A DNA stretch of 64,000 bases from Flavobacterium luteolum (GCF_027111275.1 NZ_CP114286.1:1426001-1490000); one strand, 5' to 3'; positions 56,478-64,000 are shown, counted from the stretch's first letter. The notes: generated by a model from the sequence alone, not told the origin. Translations and numbers: made by a program.

Positions 56478-56963
56478 ATGAGCAAAGTAGCTATTATAAT
56501 GGGAAGCATCTCCGACATGCCAGTTATGCAAGATGCAATCGACATATTAAAACAATTTAATGTAGAAGTTGAAGTAGATATCGTTTCGGCACACAGAACG
56601 CCAGAAAAATTATTCGATTTCAGTAAAAATGCGCATACTCGCGGGATTTCGGTAATTATTGCTGGAGCGGGCGGTGCGGCGCATTTACCTGGAATGGTAG
56701 CTTCAATGTCACCGCTTCCTGTAATTGGAGTTCCTGTAAAATCAAGCAATTCGATTGATGGCTGGGATTCTGTTTTATCGATTCTCCAAATGCCGGGCGG
56801 AGTTCCTGTTGCAACTGTAGCTTTGAACGGAGCAAAAAATGCCGGAATTTTAGCAGCACAAATCATCGGAAGCCACGATAAAAAAGTTTTAGACACTATT
56901 ATTTCTTATAAAGAAGAATTAAAAGCTGCAGTTAATAAAGCGGCTGAAAGTCTTAATAAATAA
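56478..56963 (+). CDS. purE: N5-carboxyaminoimidazole ribonucleotide mutase
   Basis: 161 residues from MSKVAIIMGSISDMPVM, where the class I family begins; a longer frame to 56460 runs into the repeat. PurE shifts the carboxyl group of N5-CAIR to give CAIR, the reaction after PurK. Signatures: GSISDMPVMQDAIDIL, SAHRTPEKLFDF, AGAGGAAHLPGMVASMSPLP and SILQMPGGVPVATVALNGAK. It follows purK after a 97-bp gap that holds family-A and family-B repeats; the two are still likely one transcript. Confidence 0.97.
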   Translation: MSKVAIIMGSISDMPVMQDAIDILKQFNVEVEVDIVSAHRTPEKLFDFSKNAHTRGISVIIAGAGGAAHLPGMVASMSPLPVIGVPVKSSNSIDGWDSVLSILQMPGGVPVATVALNGAKNAGILAAQIIGSHDKKVLDTIISYKEELKAAVNKAAESLNK

Positions 56964-56967
56964 ATTT

Positions 56968-57047
56968 AGTAATCAGTGGTCAGTTTTTTAGTGTTCACTA
57001 GTTGTCTTTATGAGAACTGAATACTAAAAAACTGACCACTGACTACT
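56968..57047. repeat. Palindromic repeat of family A (AGTGGTCAGTTTTTTAGT)
   Basis: 30-nt arms 56968-56997 and 57018-57047 agree at 28 of 30 positions as inverted repeats, with a 20-nt loop. It starts 5 bp after the purE stop and ends 17 bp before the M3 peptidase start, so it makes up nearly the whole gap. Confidence 0.92.
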
Positions 57048-57063
57048 TTTAAAAAACGCTATT

Positions 57064-59091
57064 ATGAGCATCTTAACACAATATTTCAATACCAGACATA
57101 ACACAGCACCTTTTTCGCAGATAAAAATCGAAGATTACGTTCCTGCTTTCAATGAAGGAATTGCTTTGGCTAAGGCCGAAATAGATGCAATAGTAAACAA
57201 TTCAGATGCACCGACTTTTGAAAACACCATTGTCGCGATGGATTTTTCCGGTGATATTTTAGATCGTCTTTCTAGTATTTTCTTCAATTTAAATTCGGCT
57301 GAAACGAATGACGAAATGCAGAAAATTGCTCAGGAAGTTTCGCCTTTACTTTCAGAATTTGGAAATGACATTCGCTTAAATGCCGATTTATTTGCGAAAG
57401 TAAAAGCGGTTTACGATCAAAAAGAAAGTTTAGGTTTAAATCCTGAACAAACAACTTTATTAGATAAAAAATACAAAAGCTTCTCGAGAAACGGAGCCAA
57501 TTTGCCAGAAGATAAGAAAAACCAATTAAGAGAAATCGACAAAGAATTATCGAAATTGAGTTTACAATTTGGCGAAAATGTTTTGGCTGAAACCAACAAC
57601 TTCGAATTACATTTAACTGATGAAAAAGATTTATCAGGTTTGCCAGAAGGAACAATCGAAGCAGCTAGATTATTAGCAAAAAATCAGGAAAAAGAAGGCT
57701 GGATTTTCACTTTAGATTATCCAAGTTACGTTCCGTTTTTGACTTATGCTGACAATCGCGAATTGCGTAAAAAAATGGCAATTGCGTTTGGAGCAAAAGC
57801 ATTTCAAAATAACGAATTCAACAATGAAGAAAACGTTCTGAAAATTGCGAAACTTCGTCATGAAAGAGCCAATTTATTAGGTTACAAAACGCACGCACAT
57901 TTTGTTCTGGAAGAAAGAATGGCCGAAAGTCCAGAGAAAGTTTTTTCTTTCCTGAATGATTTATTAGCAAAAGCAAAACCAGCAGCTCAAAAAGAATTTG
58001 CTGAATTAACTGCTTTCGCGAAAGAACTAGACGGAATTGAGCAATTAGAAAAATGGGACGGAGCGTATTATTCTGAAAAATTAAAACAACAGCTTTTTAA
58101 TTTAGATGATGAAAAGCTTAAACCATATTTTCAATTAGAAAAAGTTTTAGACGGCGCGTTTACAGTTGCCAAAAAATTATACGGCTTAACTTTTACAGAG
58201 GTTTTTGACATTGATAAATACCACGAAGAAGTTACCACTTATGAAGTAAAAGATGCAAACAACAATTTAGTTTCAATTTTCTATGCTGATTTCTTCCCAA
58301 GAAAAGGAAAAAGAAACGGCGCTTGGATGACTTCATTCAAATCACAATATGTAAAAGATGGCGTAAACGAAAGACCACATATTTCCAACGTTTGTAATTT
58401 TACAAAACCAACCGAAACAAAACCTTCATTATTAACTTTTAATGAAGTCACAACTTTATTCCACGAATTCGGGCACGGATTACACGGAATGTTGGCTGAC
58501 ACGGTTTATCCAAGTTTATCAGGAACTTCTGTTTACTGGGATTTTGTAGAATTACCAAGTCAGATTATGGAAAACTGGTGTTACGAGCCAGAAGCTTTGG
58601 CTTTATTTGCGAATCATTATGAAACGGGAGAAATCATTCCGATTGAGTATGTTCAAAAAATTAAAGAAAGTGCAAGTTTTCAGGAAGGTTTGGCAACTTT
58701 ACGCCAATTAAGTTTTGGGTTATTAGATATGGCTTGGCATGGACAAGATCCAAATAATATCACTGACTTAAAAGCTTTCGAAACAGAACAATTCGCCAAC
58801 ACACAATTGTATCCAGACGTAAAAGAAAACGCGATGAGTACCGCTTTTTCACATATTTTTCAAGGTGGATATTCTTCTGGATATTACAGCTACAAATGGG
58901 CAGAAGTTTTAGATGCGGATGCTTTCGAATATTTCCATGAGAACGGAATTTTCAATGAAGAAATCGCTAAAAAATTCAAAGACAATGTACTTTCAAAAGG
59001 AGGAACAGAACACCCAATGATTTTATACAAACGCTTTAGAGGCCAAGAACCGAAACCAGAAGCTTTATTGAAAAGAGCTGGATTGTTATAA
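57064..59091 (+). CDS. M3 family metallopeptidase (oligopeptidase A / Dcp-like)
   Basis: 675 residues, the cytoplasmic M3A size, with no signal peptide. Zinc motif HEFGH in TLFHEFGHGLHGML, followed by the second-ligand region SGTSVYWDFVELPSQIMENW with the Glu. M3 enzymes cut short peptides (up to ~20 residues) and clear signal peptides. It fits with the dipeptidyl-peptidase S46 in a peptide-using lifestyle. It is in line with purE, but a palindrome separates them and it is probably a separate unit ending at the terminator 59133-59164. Confidence 0.94.
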   Translation: MSILTQYFNTRHNTAPFSQIKIEDYVPAFNEGIALAKAEIDAIVNNSDAPTFENTIVAMDFSGDILDRLSSIFFNLNSAETNDEMQKIAQEVSPLLSEFGNDIRLNADLFAKVKAVYDQKESLGLNPEQTTLLDKKYKSFSRNGANLPEDKKNQLREIDKELSKLSLQFGENVLAETNNFELHLTDEKDLSGLPEGTIEAARLLAKNQEKEGWIFTLDYPSYVPFLTYADNRELRKKMAIAFGAKAFQNNEFNNEENVLKIAKLRHERANLLGYKTHAHFVLEERMAESPEKVFSFLNDLLAKAKPAAQKEFAELTAFAKELDGIEQLEKWDGAYYSEKLKQQLFNLDDEKLKPYFQLEKVLDGAFTVAKKLYGLTFTEVFDIDKYHEEVTTYEVKDANNNLVSIFYADFFPRKGKRNGAWMTSFKSQYVKDGVNERPHISNVCNFTKPTETKPSLLTFNEVTTLFHEFGHGLHGMLADTVYPSLSGTSVYWDFVELPSQIMENWCYEPEALALFANHYETGEIIPIEYVQKIKESASFQEGLATLRQLSFGLLDMAWHGQDPNNITDLKAFETEQFANTQLYPDVKENAMSTAFSHIFQGGYSSGYYSYKWAEVLDADAFEYFHENGIFNEEIAKKFKDNVLSKGGTEHPMILYKRFRGQEPKPEALLKRAGLL

Positions 59092-59132
59092 AGCTTCTAA
59101 GATACTAAGTCTCTTAGAGAATTAAATTTTAA

Positions 59133-59164
59133 AACCGAAGTAGAAATACTTCGGTTTTTTATTT
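59133..59164 (+). terminator. Terminator of the M3 peptidase gene
   Basis: AAAACCGAAGTA, loop GAAA and TACTTCGGTTTT form a 12-bp stem, with further T on the plus strand, 41 bp past the stop. Confidence 0.9.
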
Positions 59165-59218
59165 GATTTTACTTTAACTACCTTCGTATTTTTAAATCTT
59201 ATCTTACAAATACAAGCC

Positions 59219-59878
59219 ATGAAAAAATATTTTAAAATAGTGCTTTATCTTTCAATTATCGGATTGATTGCCATTGTTTCGGTAAACTATTATGTTAAAT
59301 CTTCGACTAAAAAGAACATTTATTATTCCATAAAAAAATTTCCAAAAAATGATGTCGGAATTATTTTTGGCGCAGGAATTAATGGAAATCAGCCAAGCAA
59401 ATATTTAAAAGATCGTTTAGATGCAGGAATTATGCTTTGGAAAGCAAAACGTATCAATAAAATTCTGCTTTCTGGAGATAATGGTCGTGACGAATATGAT
59501 GAATTGACAGTAATGAAAAATTATTGTTACAATCATGGCGTTGACACCACAAAAATTTTTATTGATTATGCAGGATTTGATACGTATTCAACAATGTATC
59601 GCGCCAAACATATTTTTAAGATTAAAAAAGCAACTTTAATTTCACAAGAATATCATTTAAATCGCGCCATTTATATTGGAAATAAATTGGGCATAAAATC
59701 AGCTGGATATTCTGCTAATAAAGGAGAATATCTTGGATATAATTATGTTCGTTTTAGAGAATATCTTTCGACTTTCAAATCCTTTTTTGATGTTTTGCGA
59801 AATCGTGAACCTCATTTTCTAGGCGGAGAAATTAATATTAATGGAGAATCTAATTATTCTAAAGAAGATAAACGATAA
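59219..59878 (+). CDS. SanA/YdcF-type DUF218 membrane protein
   Basis: 219 residues. One N-terminal membrane helix (~5-25), then a DUF218 domain: VGIIFGAGINGNQPSKYLKD, RLDAGIMLWKAKRINKILLS, GDNGRDEYDELTVM, YAGFDTYSTMYRAKHIFKI and SQEYHLNRAIYIGNKLGIKS. This is the pattern of SanA, linked to envelope barrier function and vancomycin exclusion in enterobacteria; catalytic activity unknown. Single gene with terminators on both sides. Confidence 0.87.
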   Translation: MKKYFKIVLYLSIIGLIAIVSVNYYVKSSTKKNIYYSIKKFPKNDVGIIFGAGINGNQPSKYLKDRLDAGIMLWKAKRINKILLSGDNGRDEYDELTVMKNYCYNHGVDTTKIFIDYAGFDTYSTMYRAKHIFKIKKATLISQEYHLNRAIYIGNKLGIKSAGYSANKGEYLGYNYVRFREYLSTFKSFFDVLRNREPHFLGGEININGESNYSKEDKR

Positions 59879-59882
59879 AAAC

Positions 59883-59914
59883 AAAAACCCTGCAAAAAAA
59901 TCTGCAGGGTTTTT
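59883..59914. terminator. Bidirectional terminator between DUF218 gene and antiporter
   Basis: CCCTGCA and TGCAGGG with A and T arms on the outside form a 12-bp stem and an eight-base loop; T-runs are present in both directions between convergent genes. Confidence 0.9.
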
Positions 59915-59979
59915 AATTAAAACTTTAATGACAAAGAATAAAAATCTTGCTTCTTTGTTCTTGTTTCCATTTCTAAATC

Positions 59980-61242
59980 TTACTCTTTCTCCAAAACCCT
60001 ATTAGCTAATTTCCCAACAGTTAATCCTTGAACTACAATTGAGAATAAAACAACAATATAAGTTACCTCAAGCAACAAGTTTTTATATTCACTTTCTGGC
60101 ATTGAAAGAACTAACGCAATTGAAACTCCACCACGGATTCCTCCCCAAACCAAAACCATCAAAGAACCTTTATTATAGGCTGATTTGATTCCGAAGAACT
60201 TAAAGATGTCAAAGAATTTCCATGGTAAAACTATTGAAGTTAATCTTGAAAACAGCACAATAAAAATGGCAACAATACCTGTCAATAACTGTTTGTCTAA
60301 ATTTGGAAGCAACAACAATTCAAAACCTATAAATAAGAATAAAACCGCATTTAGAATCTCATCAATAAGTTCCCAGAATTTCCCCAAATAATCTTTGGTC
60401 ACTTCACTCATAGCTACTTTTTTACCATAATTTCCAATAATTAAACCGGCAACAACCATTGCAAGCGGACTCGAAACGTGTAAAGCCTGCGCTACCAAAA
60501 AACCACCTGTTACAATAGAAAGTGTTATAAGAACAGAAACTTTATAATCGTCAATTTTCTTCATCACCTTAGACGCTGTAAATCCGAAAACCGCTCCTAA
60601 TAAAAGTCCGCCGATTCCTTCTTCTATAAACAACAAAGATATTGAGCTAAAAGTTGCATCAAATGTTGGATCGGTAGCCATTTTTAGAACAACAGCAAAC
60701 ATTACTACTGCTACTCCATCATTAAACAATGATTCCCCAACAATTTTAGTTTCTATTCTTTTTGGAACTTTTGCTTCTTTTAAAACTCCTAAGACCACAA
60801 TTGGATCCGTTGGAGAAATTAAAGTTCCAAAAACTAAACAAAATATGTAAGGTATTTTTATCCCTAAAAGTGGCGCGATATAAAAAAGAAGCATCGAAAT
60901 TATCAAAGCTGATAAAACAACACTTACTGTAGAATAAATCATAATAGGCACTTTTTGTTCTTTCAGATCAGCCATATTTACGTGCAATGCTCCAGCGAAT
61001 AAAAGAAAATTCAACATGGCTCCCATTAGGATTTCGTTGAAGTCAAATTCTTTTATCAGATCGAAAAAATGCTTAGTAGTTGCTGGAAAATAAGAATCTC
61101 CCAAAAGACGAATTCCGACTGAAACCAACATGGCAATAATCATGATTCCGATGGTTCCAGGAAGTTTTAAAAATCTTAAATTCAAATAGGCGAAGAAAGA
61201 TGCCAATACAATTAGCACCGAAAATGTGTAGTATAATTCCAT
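59980..61242 (-). CDS. CPA1-family sodium/proton antiporter (NhaP-like)
   Basis: 420 residues with about 12-13 membrane helices. The ND motif region of CPA1 antiporters is in GESLFNDGVAVVMFAVVLK (~168-186), preceded by FGTLISPTDPIVVLGVLKEA, and the C-terminal WGGIRGGVSIALVLSMP is characteristic. It lacks the long cytoplasmic tail of many NhaP/NHE proteins. Exchanges Na+ (or K+) for H+ in the inner membrane and handles pH/salt stress. It is divergent from the GbsR/MarR regulator gene with a 138-bp gap. Confidence 0.92.
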   Translation of the reverse strand: MELYYTFSVLIVLASFFAYLNLRFLKLPGTIGIMIIAMLVSVGIRLLGDSYFPATTKHFFDLIKEFDFNEILMGAMLNFLLFAGALHVNMADLKEQKVPIMIYSTVSVVLSALIISMLLFYIAPLLGIKIPYIFCLVFGTLISPTDPIVVLGVLKEAKVPKRIETKIVGESLFNDGVAVVMFAVVLKMATDPTFDATFSSISLLFIEEGIGGLLLGAVFGFTASKVMKKIDDYKVSVLITLSIVTGGFLVAQALHVSSPLAMVVAGLIIGNYGKKVAMSEVTKDYLGKFWELIDEILNAVLFLFIGFELLLLPNLDKQLLTGIVAIFIVLFSRLTSIVLPWKFFDIFKFFGIKSAYNKGSLMVLVWGGIRGGVSIALVLSMPESEYKNLLLEVTYIVVLFSIVVQGLTVGKLANRVLEKE

Positions 61243-61257
61243 AAATTGTGATTTTTA

Positions 61258-61287
61258 CAAAAATAACTGTACCATTATTTAATCAAA
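61258..61287 (-). promoter_or_regulatory. Promoter of the antiporter gene
   Basis: Minus strand: TTTG (61287-61284), 18 nt, TATTTTTG (61265-61258). The -7 box lies 15 nt before the ATG. Confidence 0.55.
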
Positions 61288-61344
61288 AATTTCCTGCGTT
61301 GAATTAACATAACTTTATTATTCGTTAAATATGTTTCAATTATT

Positions 61345-61376
61345 TTTGAAAGTTTAAAAACTTTTACATACATTTG
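61345..61376 (+). promoter_or_regulatory. Promoter of the GbsR/MarR-type operon
   Basis: TTTG (61345-61348), 20 nt, TACATTTG (61369-61376): a full match at ideal spacing. The ATG follows only 4 nt after the -7 box, so the mRNA would be leaderless. The spacer holds a perfect operator-like palindrome. Confidence 0.75.
61349..61364 (+). promoter_or_regulatory. Operator-like palindrome AAAGTTT-AA-AAACTTT
   Basis: A perfect 7+2+7 inverted repeat located between the -33 and -7 boxes of the regulator promoter. A second half-matching copy (GAAAGTTTAAAATTTTAA) lies at 61916-61933, just before the next gene. This is the expected size and place for a MarR/GbsR autorepressor site. Confidence 0.55.
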
Positions 61377-61380
61377 TTTC

Positions 61381-61884
61381 ATGGAATTCAAAGAAGCAAA
61401 AAATAAGTTCGTTCAAACTTGGGGAGCATTAGGTTCTCAATGGGGCATTAATAAAACAATGGCACAGATCCACGCTTTATTGATGGTTTCAAACGAACCT
61501 ATTTCTATGGAAGACATTATGGAAGAATTGCAAATTTCTCGAGGAAATGCAAGCATGAATTTAAGAAGTTTAATGGATTGGGGAATTGTCTATAAAGAAT
61601 TTAAAGCTGGGGAAAGAAAAGAATTTTTCACCGCAGAAAAAGATTTAGACGAATTAGCAGTTAAAATTTCCAGAGAAAGAAGTAAAAGAGAAATTAAACC
61701 AACGCTTAAAATCTTAAAAGAAGTTTCGACAATTGAAGCGAAAGATTCACCAGAAGAAAAACACTTTGTAGATCAAACCACCAAATTATACGATTTTGTT
61801 TTGAAAGCAGATAATATGTTAGACAAAATGACTGAATTCAATGATAACTGGCTAGGTAAATTAGTCATGAAAATGATGAAATAA
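61381..61884 (+). CDS. GbsR/MarR-family transcriptional regulator
   Basis: 167 residues. N-terminal helix FVQTWGALGSQWGINKTMAQ, then a winged helix-turn-helix (~30-90; ALLMVSNEPISMEDIMEELQ, ISRGNASMNLRSLMDWGIV) and a C-terminal dimerisation helix region. The GbsR group of MarR-type regulators acts as a repressor responding to small ligands such as choline in Bacillus. Here it heads an operon with DUF2071, two membrane proteins and a TIGR01777 epimerase. The promoter implies a leaderless mRNA and autoregulation. Confidence 0.88.
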   Translation: MEFKEAKNKFVQTWGALGSQWGINKTMAQIHALLMVSNEPISMEDIMEELQISRGNASMNLRSLMDWGIVYKEFKAGERKEFFTAEKDLDELAVKISRERSKREIKPTLKILKEVSTIEAKDSPEEKHFVDQTTKLYDFVLKADNMLDKMTEFNDNWLGKLVMKMMK

Positions 61885-61944
61885 AAAAATTTAATCCAAA
61901 CTTTCATTTTTTTCTGAAAGTTTAAAATTTTAAAAACAATTTAT

Positions 61945-62682
61945 ATGAACTTCTTAAAAGCAGAATGGAAAAACTTAGCACTTGTCAATTATGAAATTGA
62001 TGCTGAAATCTTAGAAAAATATCTTCCTGCAGGAACTGAGATCGATATTTGGGACAACAAATGTTATGTCAGTCTAGTTGGATTTATGTTTAAAAACACC
62101 AAAGTTTTAGGATTGAAAGTTCCGTTTCATATCGATTTTGAAGAAGTGAATCTGAGATTTTATGTAAAACGTCTTGAAAACGGTGAATGGAAACGTGGTG
62201 TAGTTTTCATTAAAGAAATTGTTCCTAAAAAAGCCATCACTTTTATCGCCAATACTTTGTATCAAGAACATTATGAAACTCAGAAAATGAGACATGAAAT
62301 AATAGAAAATCAAAACACGAATACTTTTATCTATCAATGGAAAAATGACAAAGAATGGAATACAATCGAAATTGAAACCAAAAAAGATTTAAGCATAATC
62401 GAAATCGATTCTGAAGCTGAATTCATTACAGAGCATTACTTCGGGTATACAAAAATCGATGAAGAAACCACTTTTGAATATGAAGTGACACATCCGAGAT
62501 GGGAACAATTTGAAGTTGTAAATCATAAAATTGATATTGATTTCGAAAAAAATTATGGAAGTGATTTTGGATTCCTTCAAACTCAAAAACCAACTTCAGT
62601 TTTCTTAGCTCAAGGCTCAAAAATTACAGTGAAGAACAAAAGGAAATTACAAATGCCTCCTGTTCTGAAAGAGATGTATTAA
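61945..62682 (+). CDS. DUF2071 (YqjF-like) protein
   Basis: 245 residues. Typical start MNFLKAEWKNLALVNYEIDA, then LEKYLPAGTEIDIWDNKCYV, SLVGFMFKNTKVLGLKVPFH and EEVNLRFYVKRLENGEWKRG, the DUF2071 pattern with an acetoacetate decarboxylase-like fold. No experimentally proven activity. It follows the regulator by 60 bp; the gap contains a half operator. Confidence 0.87.
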   Translation: MNFLKAEWKNLALVNYEIDAEILEKYLPAGTEIDIWDNKCYVSLVGFMFKNTKVLGLKVPFHIDFEEVNLRFYVKRLENGEWKRGVVFIKEIVPKKAITFIANTLYQEHYETQKMRHEIIENQNTNTFIYQWKNDKEWNTIEIETKKDLSIIEIDSEAEFITEHYFGYTKIDEETTFEYEVTHPRWEQFEVVNHKIDIDFEKNYGSDFGFLQTQKPTSVFLAQGSKITVKNKRKLQMPPVLKEMY

Positions 62683-62701
62683 CCTCATAAATTGGGAAAT
62701 C

Positions 62702-63055
62702 ATGAATTTTAATATCATTGGGTATTTTATTTACCTCAGCATAACCATTTTCATTATCCTAAAAGTTGGGAAAATCTGCTACAAAAACGGAAATATTTTT
62801 GTTTTAGAACTAATTCCAAATCACGCCGATCTCTGCCAAAAAATTAATCAGGTTTTACTTTTAGCCTATTACCTTTTAAACATTGGCTATTGTGCAATGA
62901 CTTTAATTTCCTGGCAAAAAATTATTTCTTCGCCTCAATTGGTCGAAATACTCTGTATCAAAACAGCTGTCATAATTTTTATTATCTCAATTCTGCATTA
63001 CCTCAACATTTTAATTATAACCAAATACGCTAAAAAAATAATTCACAACAACTAA
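62702..63055 (+). CDS. Small membrane protein of unknown function, paralogue of its neighbour
   Basis: 117 residues with about three membrane helices (~5-20, ~50-72, ~85-108). No named family recognised. It aligns with the next protein over most of its length: KICYKNGNIFVLELI against KTLFKNGKIFMLDIF, and YYLLNIGYCAMTLISW against FYLLNIGFALMILELQ. It lies 19 bp after the DUF2071 gene and 12 bp before the paralogue, in the regulator operon. Confidence 0.8.
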   Translation: MNFNIIGYFIYLSITIFIILKVGKICYKNGNIFVLELIPNHADLCQKINQVLLLAYYLLNIGYCAMTLISWQKIISSPQLVEILCIKTAVIIFIISILHYLNILIITKYAKKIIHNN

Positions 63056-63067
63056 AATTCAAATATT

Positions 63068-63454
63068 ATGGAAACTACAAAAATCTTAATTGGTTACGGA
63101 ATTTATTTACCGGTCGCTTTATTTTTAACTTATTATGTTTCTAAAACCCTTTTCAAAAACGGAAAAATCTTTATGTTAGATATATTTAAAGGCCGCGAGG
63201 AAATTGCTGAAGCGACGAACAAACTTTTTGAAACTGGATTCTATCTTTTAAATATTGGTTTTGCATTAATGATTTTGGAACTTCAATTAAATCAAGACAG
63301 TTATCAGGAATTAATTGAAAGACTGAGTTATAAAATCGGCGGATTTTCTATTTATCTTGGTATTATGTTGTTCTTTAATTTGTATTTCTTTTTTAGAGGA
63401 AAAAGAAAAGCTAAAGAAGCTCAACGAGAAGAAAGATTAGTTTTTAAAGCTTAA
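63068..63454 (+). CDS. Small membrane protein of unknown function, paralogue of its neighbour
   Basis: 128 residues, three predicted membrane helices and a charged C-terminal tail (FFFRGKRKAKEAQREERLVF). Shares KNGKIFMLD, an N-rich middle part and FYLLNIGF with the preceding protein, so the two probably arose by tandem duplication. No known domain. An inverted repeat and the TIGR01777 gene follow. Confidence 0.8.
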   Translation: METTKILIGYGIYLPVALFLTYYVSKTLFKNGKIFMLDIFKGREEIAEATNKLFETGFYLLNIGFALMILELQLNQDSYQELIERLSYKIGGFSIYLGIMLFFNLYFFFRGKRKAKEAQREERLVFKA

Positions 63455-63473
63455 TCATTTATTTTATAATTTA

Positions 63474-63518
63474 CCACAAATTCACGAATTATAATTTTAA
63501 AAATTCGTGAATTCGTGG
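63474..63518. repeat. Short family-C palindrome (ACGAATTCACGAATT)
   Basis: CCACAAATTCACGAATT (63474-63490) and AATTCGTGAATTCGTGG (63502-63518) are 17-nt arms with one mismatch and an 11-nt loop. It ends 16 bp before the next ATG and is a small relative of the element at 54998-55166. Confidence 0.88.
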
Positions 63519-63534
63519 CTAAAAAACTCTCAAG

Positions 63535-64000
63535 ATGAACAAACTTATAATCGCATCTGGAACTGGTTTTCTTGGACAAGTTTTAGTTAATCATTTCAAA
63601 AATAAATTTGAAGAAATTGTAATTCTCACCCGAGGAAAATCTAAAACAATTGACGGAATTAAATATGTGAACTGGAATGCCAGAACTTTTACTGGCTGGG
63701 AGAAGGAATTAGAAAATGCAACCGTTTTAATCAATCTCGCAGGAAAATCTGTTGATTGCCGTTATACGAAAGAGAACAAAAAAGAGATTCTTTGGTCACG
63801 AATTGACAGTACAAAAGTCTTAAATAAAGCGGTTTTGAATTGTAAAAATCCTCCTAAACATTGGCTGAATTCTTCAACAGCAACTATTTACCGATTTTCA
63901 CTTGACAAACAAATGGATGAAATAGACGGCGAAATCGGAAATGATTTTTCTATAAATGTGGCGCTTTCTTGGGAAAAAGCATTCTTTAAAACCGAAACTC
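63535..64000 (+). CDS. TIGR01777 family NAD-dependent epimerase/SDR, N-terminal part
   Basis: The ATG at 63535 opens a frame that runs off the window after 155 codons. It begins MNKLIIASGTGFLGQVLVNH with the nucleotide-binding GTGFLG, followed by VLINLAGKSVDCRYTKENKK and STKVLNKAVLNCKNPPKHWL, diagnostic of the TIGR01777/SDR39U1 group. Function unknown; extended SDR fold. The last gene visible of the GbsR/MarR operon, after the palindrome. Confidence 0.88.
   Translation, partial: MNKLIIASGTGFLGQVLVNHFKNKFEEIVILTRGKSKTIDGIKYVNWNARTFTGWEKELENATVLINLAGKSVDCRYTKENKKEILWSRIDSTKVLNKAVLNCKNPPKHWLNSSTATIYRFSLDKQMDEIDGEIGNDFSINVALSWEKAFFKTET

Noticed and set aside
54990..57050. CRISPR array around purK/purE
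   Set aside because: The repeats are of different families, inverted and irregularly spaced, with no uniform spacers and no cas genes.

Overview
The window is an AT-rich chromosomal segment of a Flavobacterium-like member of the Bacteroidota (class Flavobacteriia). The call rests on several things seen directly: a SusC/SusD pair, an S46 dipeptidyl-peptidase, a DUF2490 gene, promoters of the form TTTG-N18-21-TAnnTTTG (the consensus of the Bacteroidota primary sigma factor), almost no strong Shine-Dalgarno sequences, and dispersed intergenic palindromes of a kind common in this genus. The species cannot be fixed from sequence alone. No tRNA, rRNA, CRISPR array, insertion sequence or prophage was recognised.

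Layout. 1-3.5 kb (minus): the start of a capsule/exopolysaccharide export operon (Wza-like lipoprotein, then a Wzc/Wzz-like inner-membrane protein cut by the window edge), recR and a small CoA-binding protein. 3.6-10.3 kb: a MarC membrane protein (plus), then on the minus strand two guanidino-group hydrolases (CtlX and a DDAH-like enzyme), citrate synthase, enolase and carbamoyl-phosphate synthase small subunit. 10.5-27.9 kb (all minus): the ribosomal protein supercluster in the order rpsL-rpsG-fusA-rpsJ / rplC-D-W-B-rpsS-rplV-rpsC-rplP-rpmC-rpsQ-rplN-X-E-rpsN / rpsH-rplF-R-rpsE-rpmD-rplO-secY-infA-rpmJ-rpsM-K-D-rpoA-rplQ. It is interrupted by a terminator and new promoter after rpsJ and by an internal promoter plus GC-rich hairpin before rpsH; a structured leader precedes rpsD. 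28.1-36.3 kb (plus): an Omp85-like outer-membrane protein, then a four-gene SusC/SusD uptake operon with two further lipoproteins and no enzymes. 36.3-50.7 kb: mixed housekeeping genes (RNA methyltransferase, rhomboid protease, rarA, radC, a YjjG-type nucleotidase, mpl, S46 peptidase, obgE, a CNNM/CorC transporter, adk, hpt). 50.8-59.9 kb (mostly plus): a sorbosone-dehydrogenase-like lipoprotein, a TonB-dependent receptor, purK, purE, an M3 oligopeptidase and a DUF218 protein. 60-64 kb: a CPA1 sodium/proton antiporter (minus) and, divergently, a GbsR/MarR-type regulator leading DUF2071, two small paralogous membrane proteins and a TIGR01777 epimerase that runs off the end.

How the parts work together. 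The 17 kb core supplies translation, secretion (secY) and transcription (rpoA). The SusC/SusD set, the TonB receptor, the S46 dipeptidase and the M3 oligopeptidase suggest a life based on taking up polymers and peptides. purK/purE/hpt/adk cover purine supply.

The most interesting non-coding signals are (i) at least four unrelated families of long intergenic inverted repeats, concentrated around purK-purE, (ii) candidate ribosomal leader structures before rpsD and rpsH, (iii) -7 boxes only 4-6 nt from the start codon at four genes, implying leaderless mRNAs, and (iv) a perfect operator-like palindrome inside the promoter of the GbsR/MarR gene, whose operon contains two uncharacterised paralogous membrane proteins.
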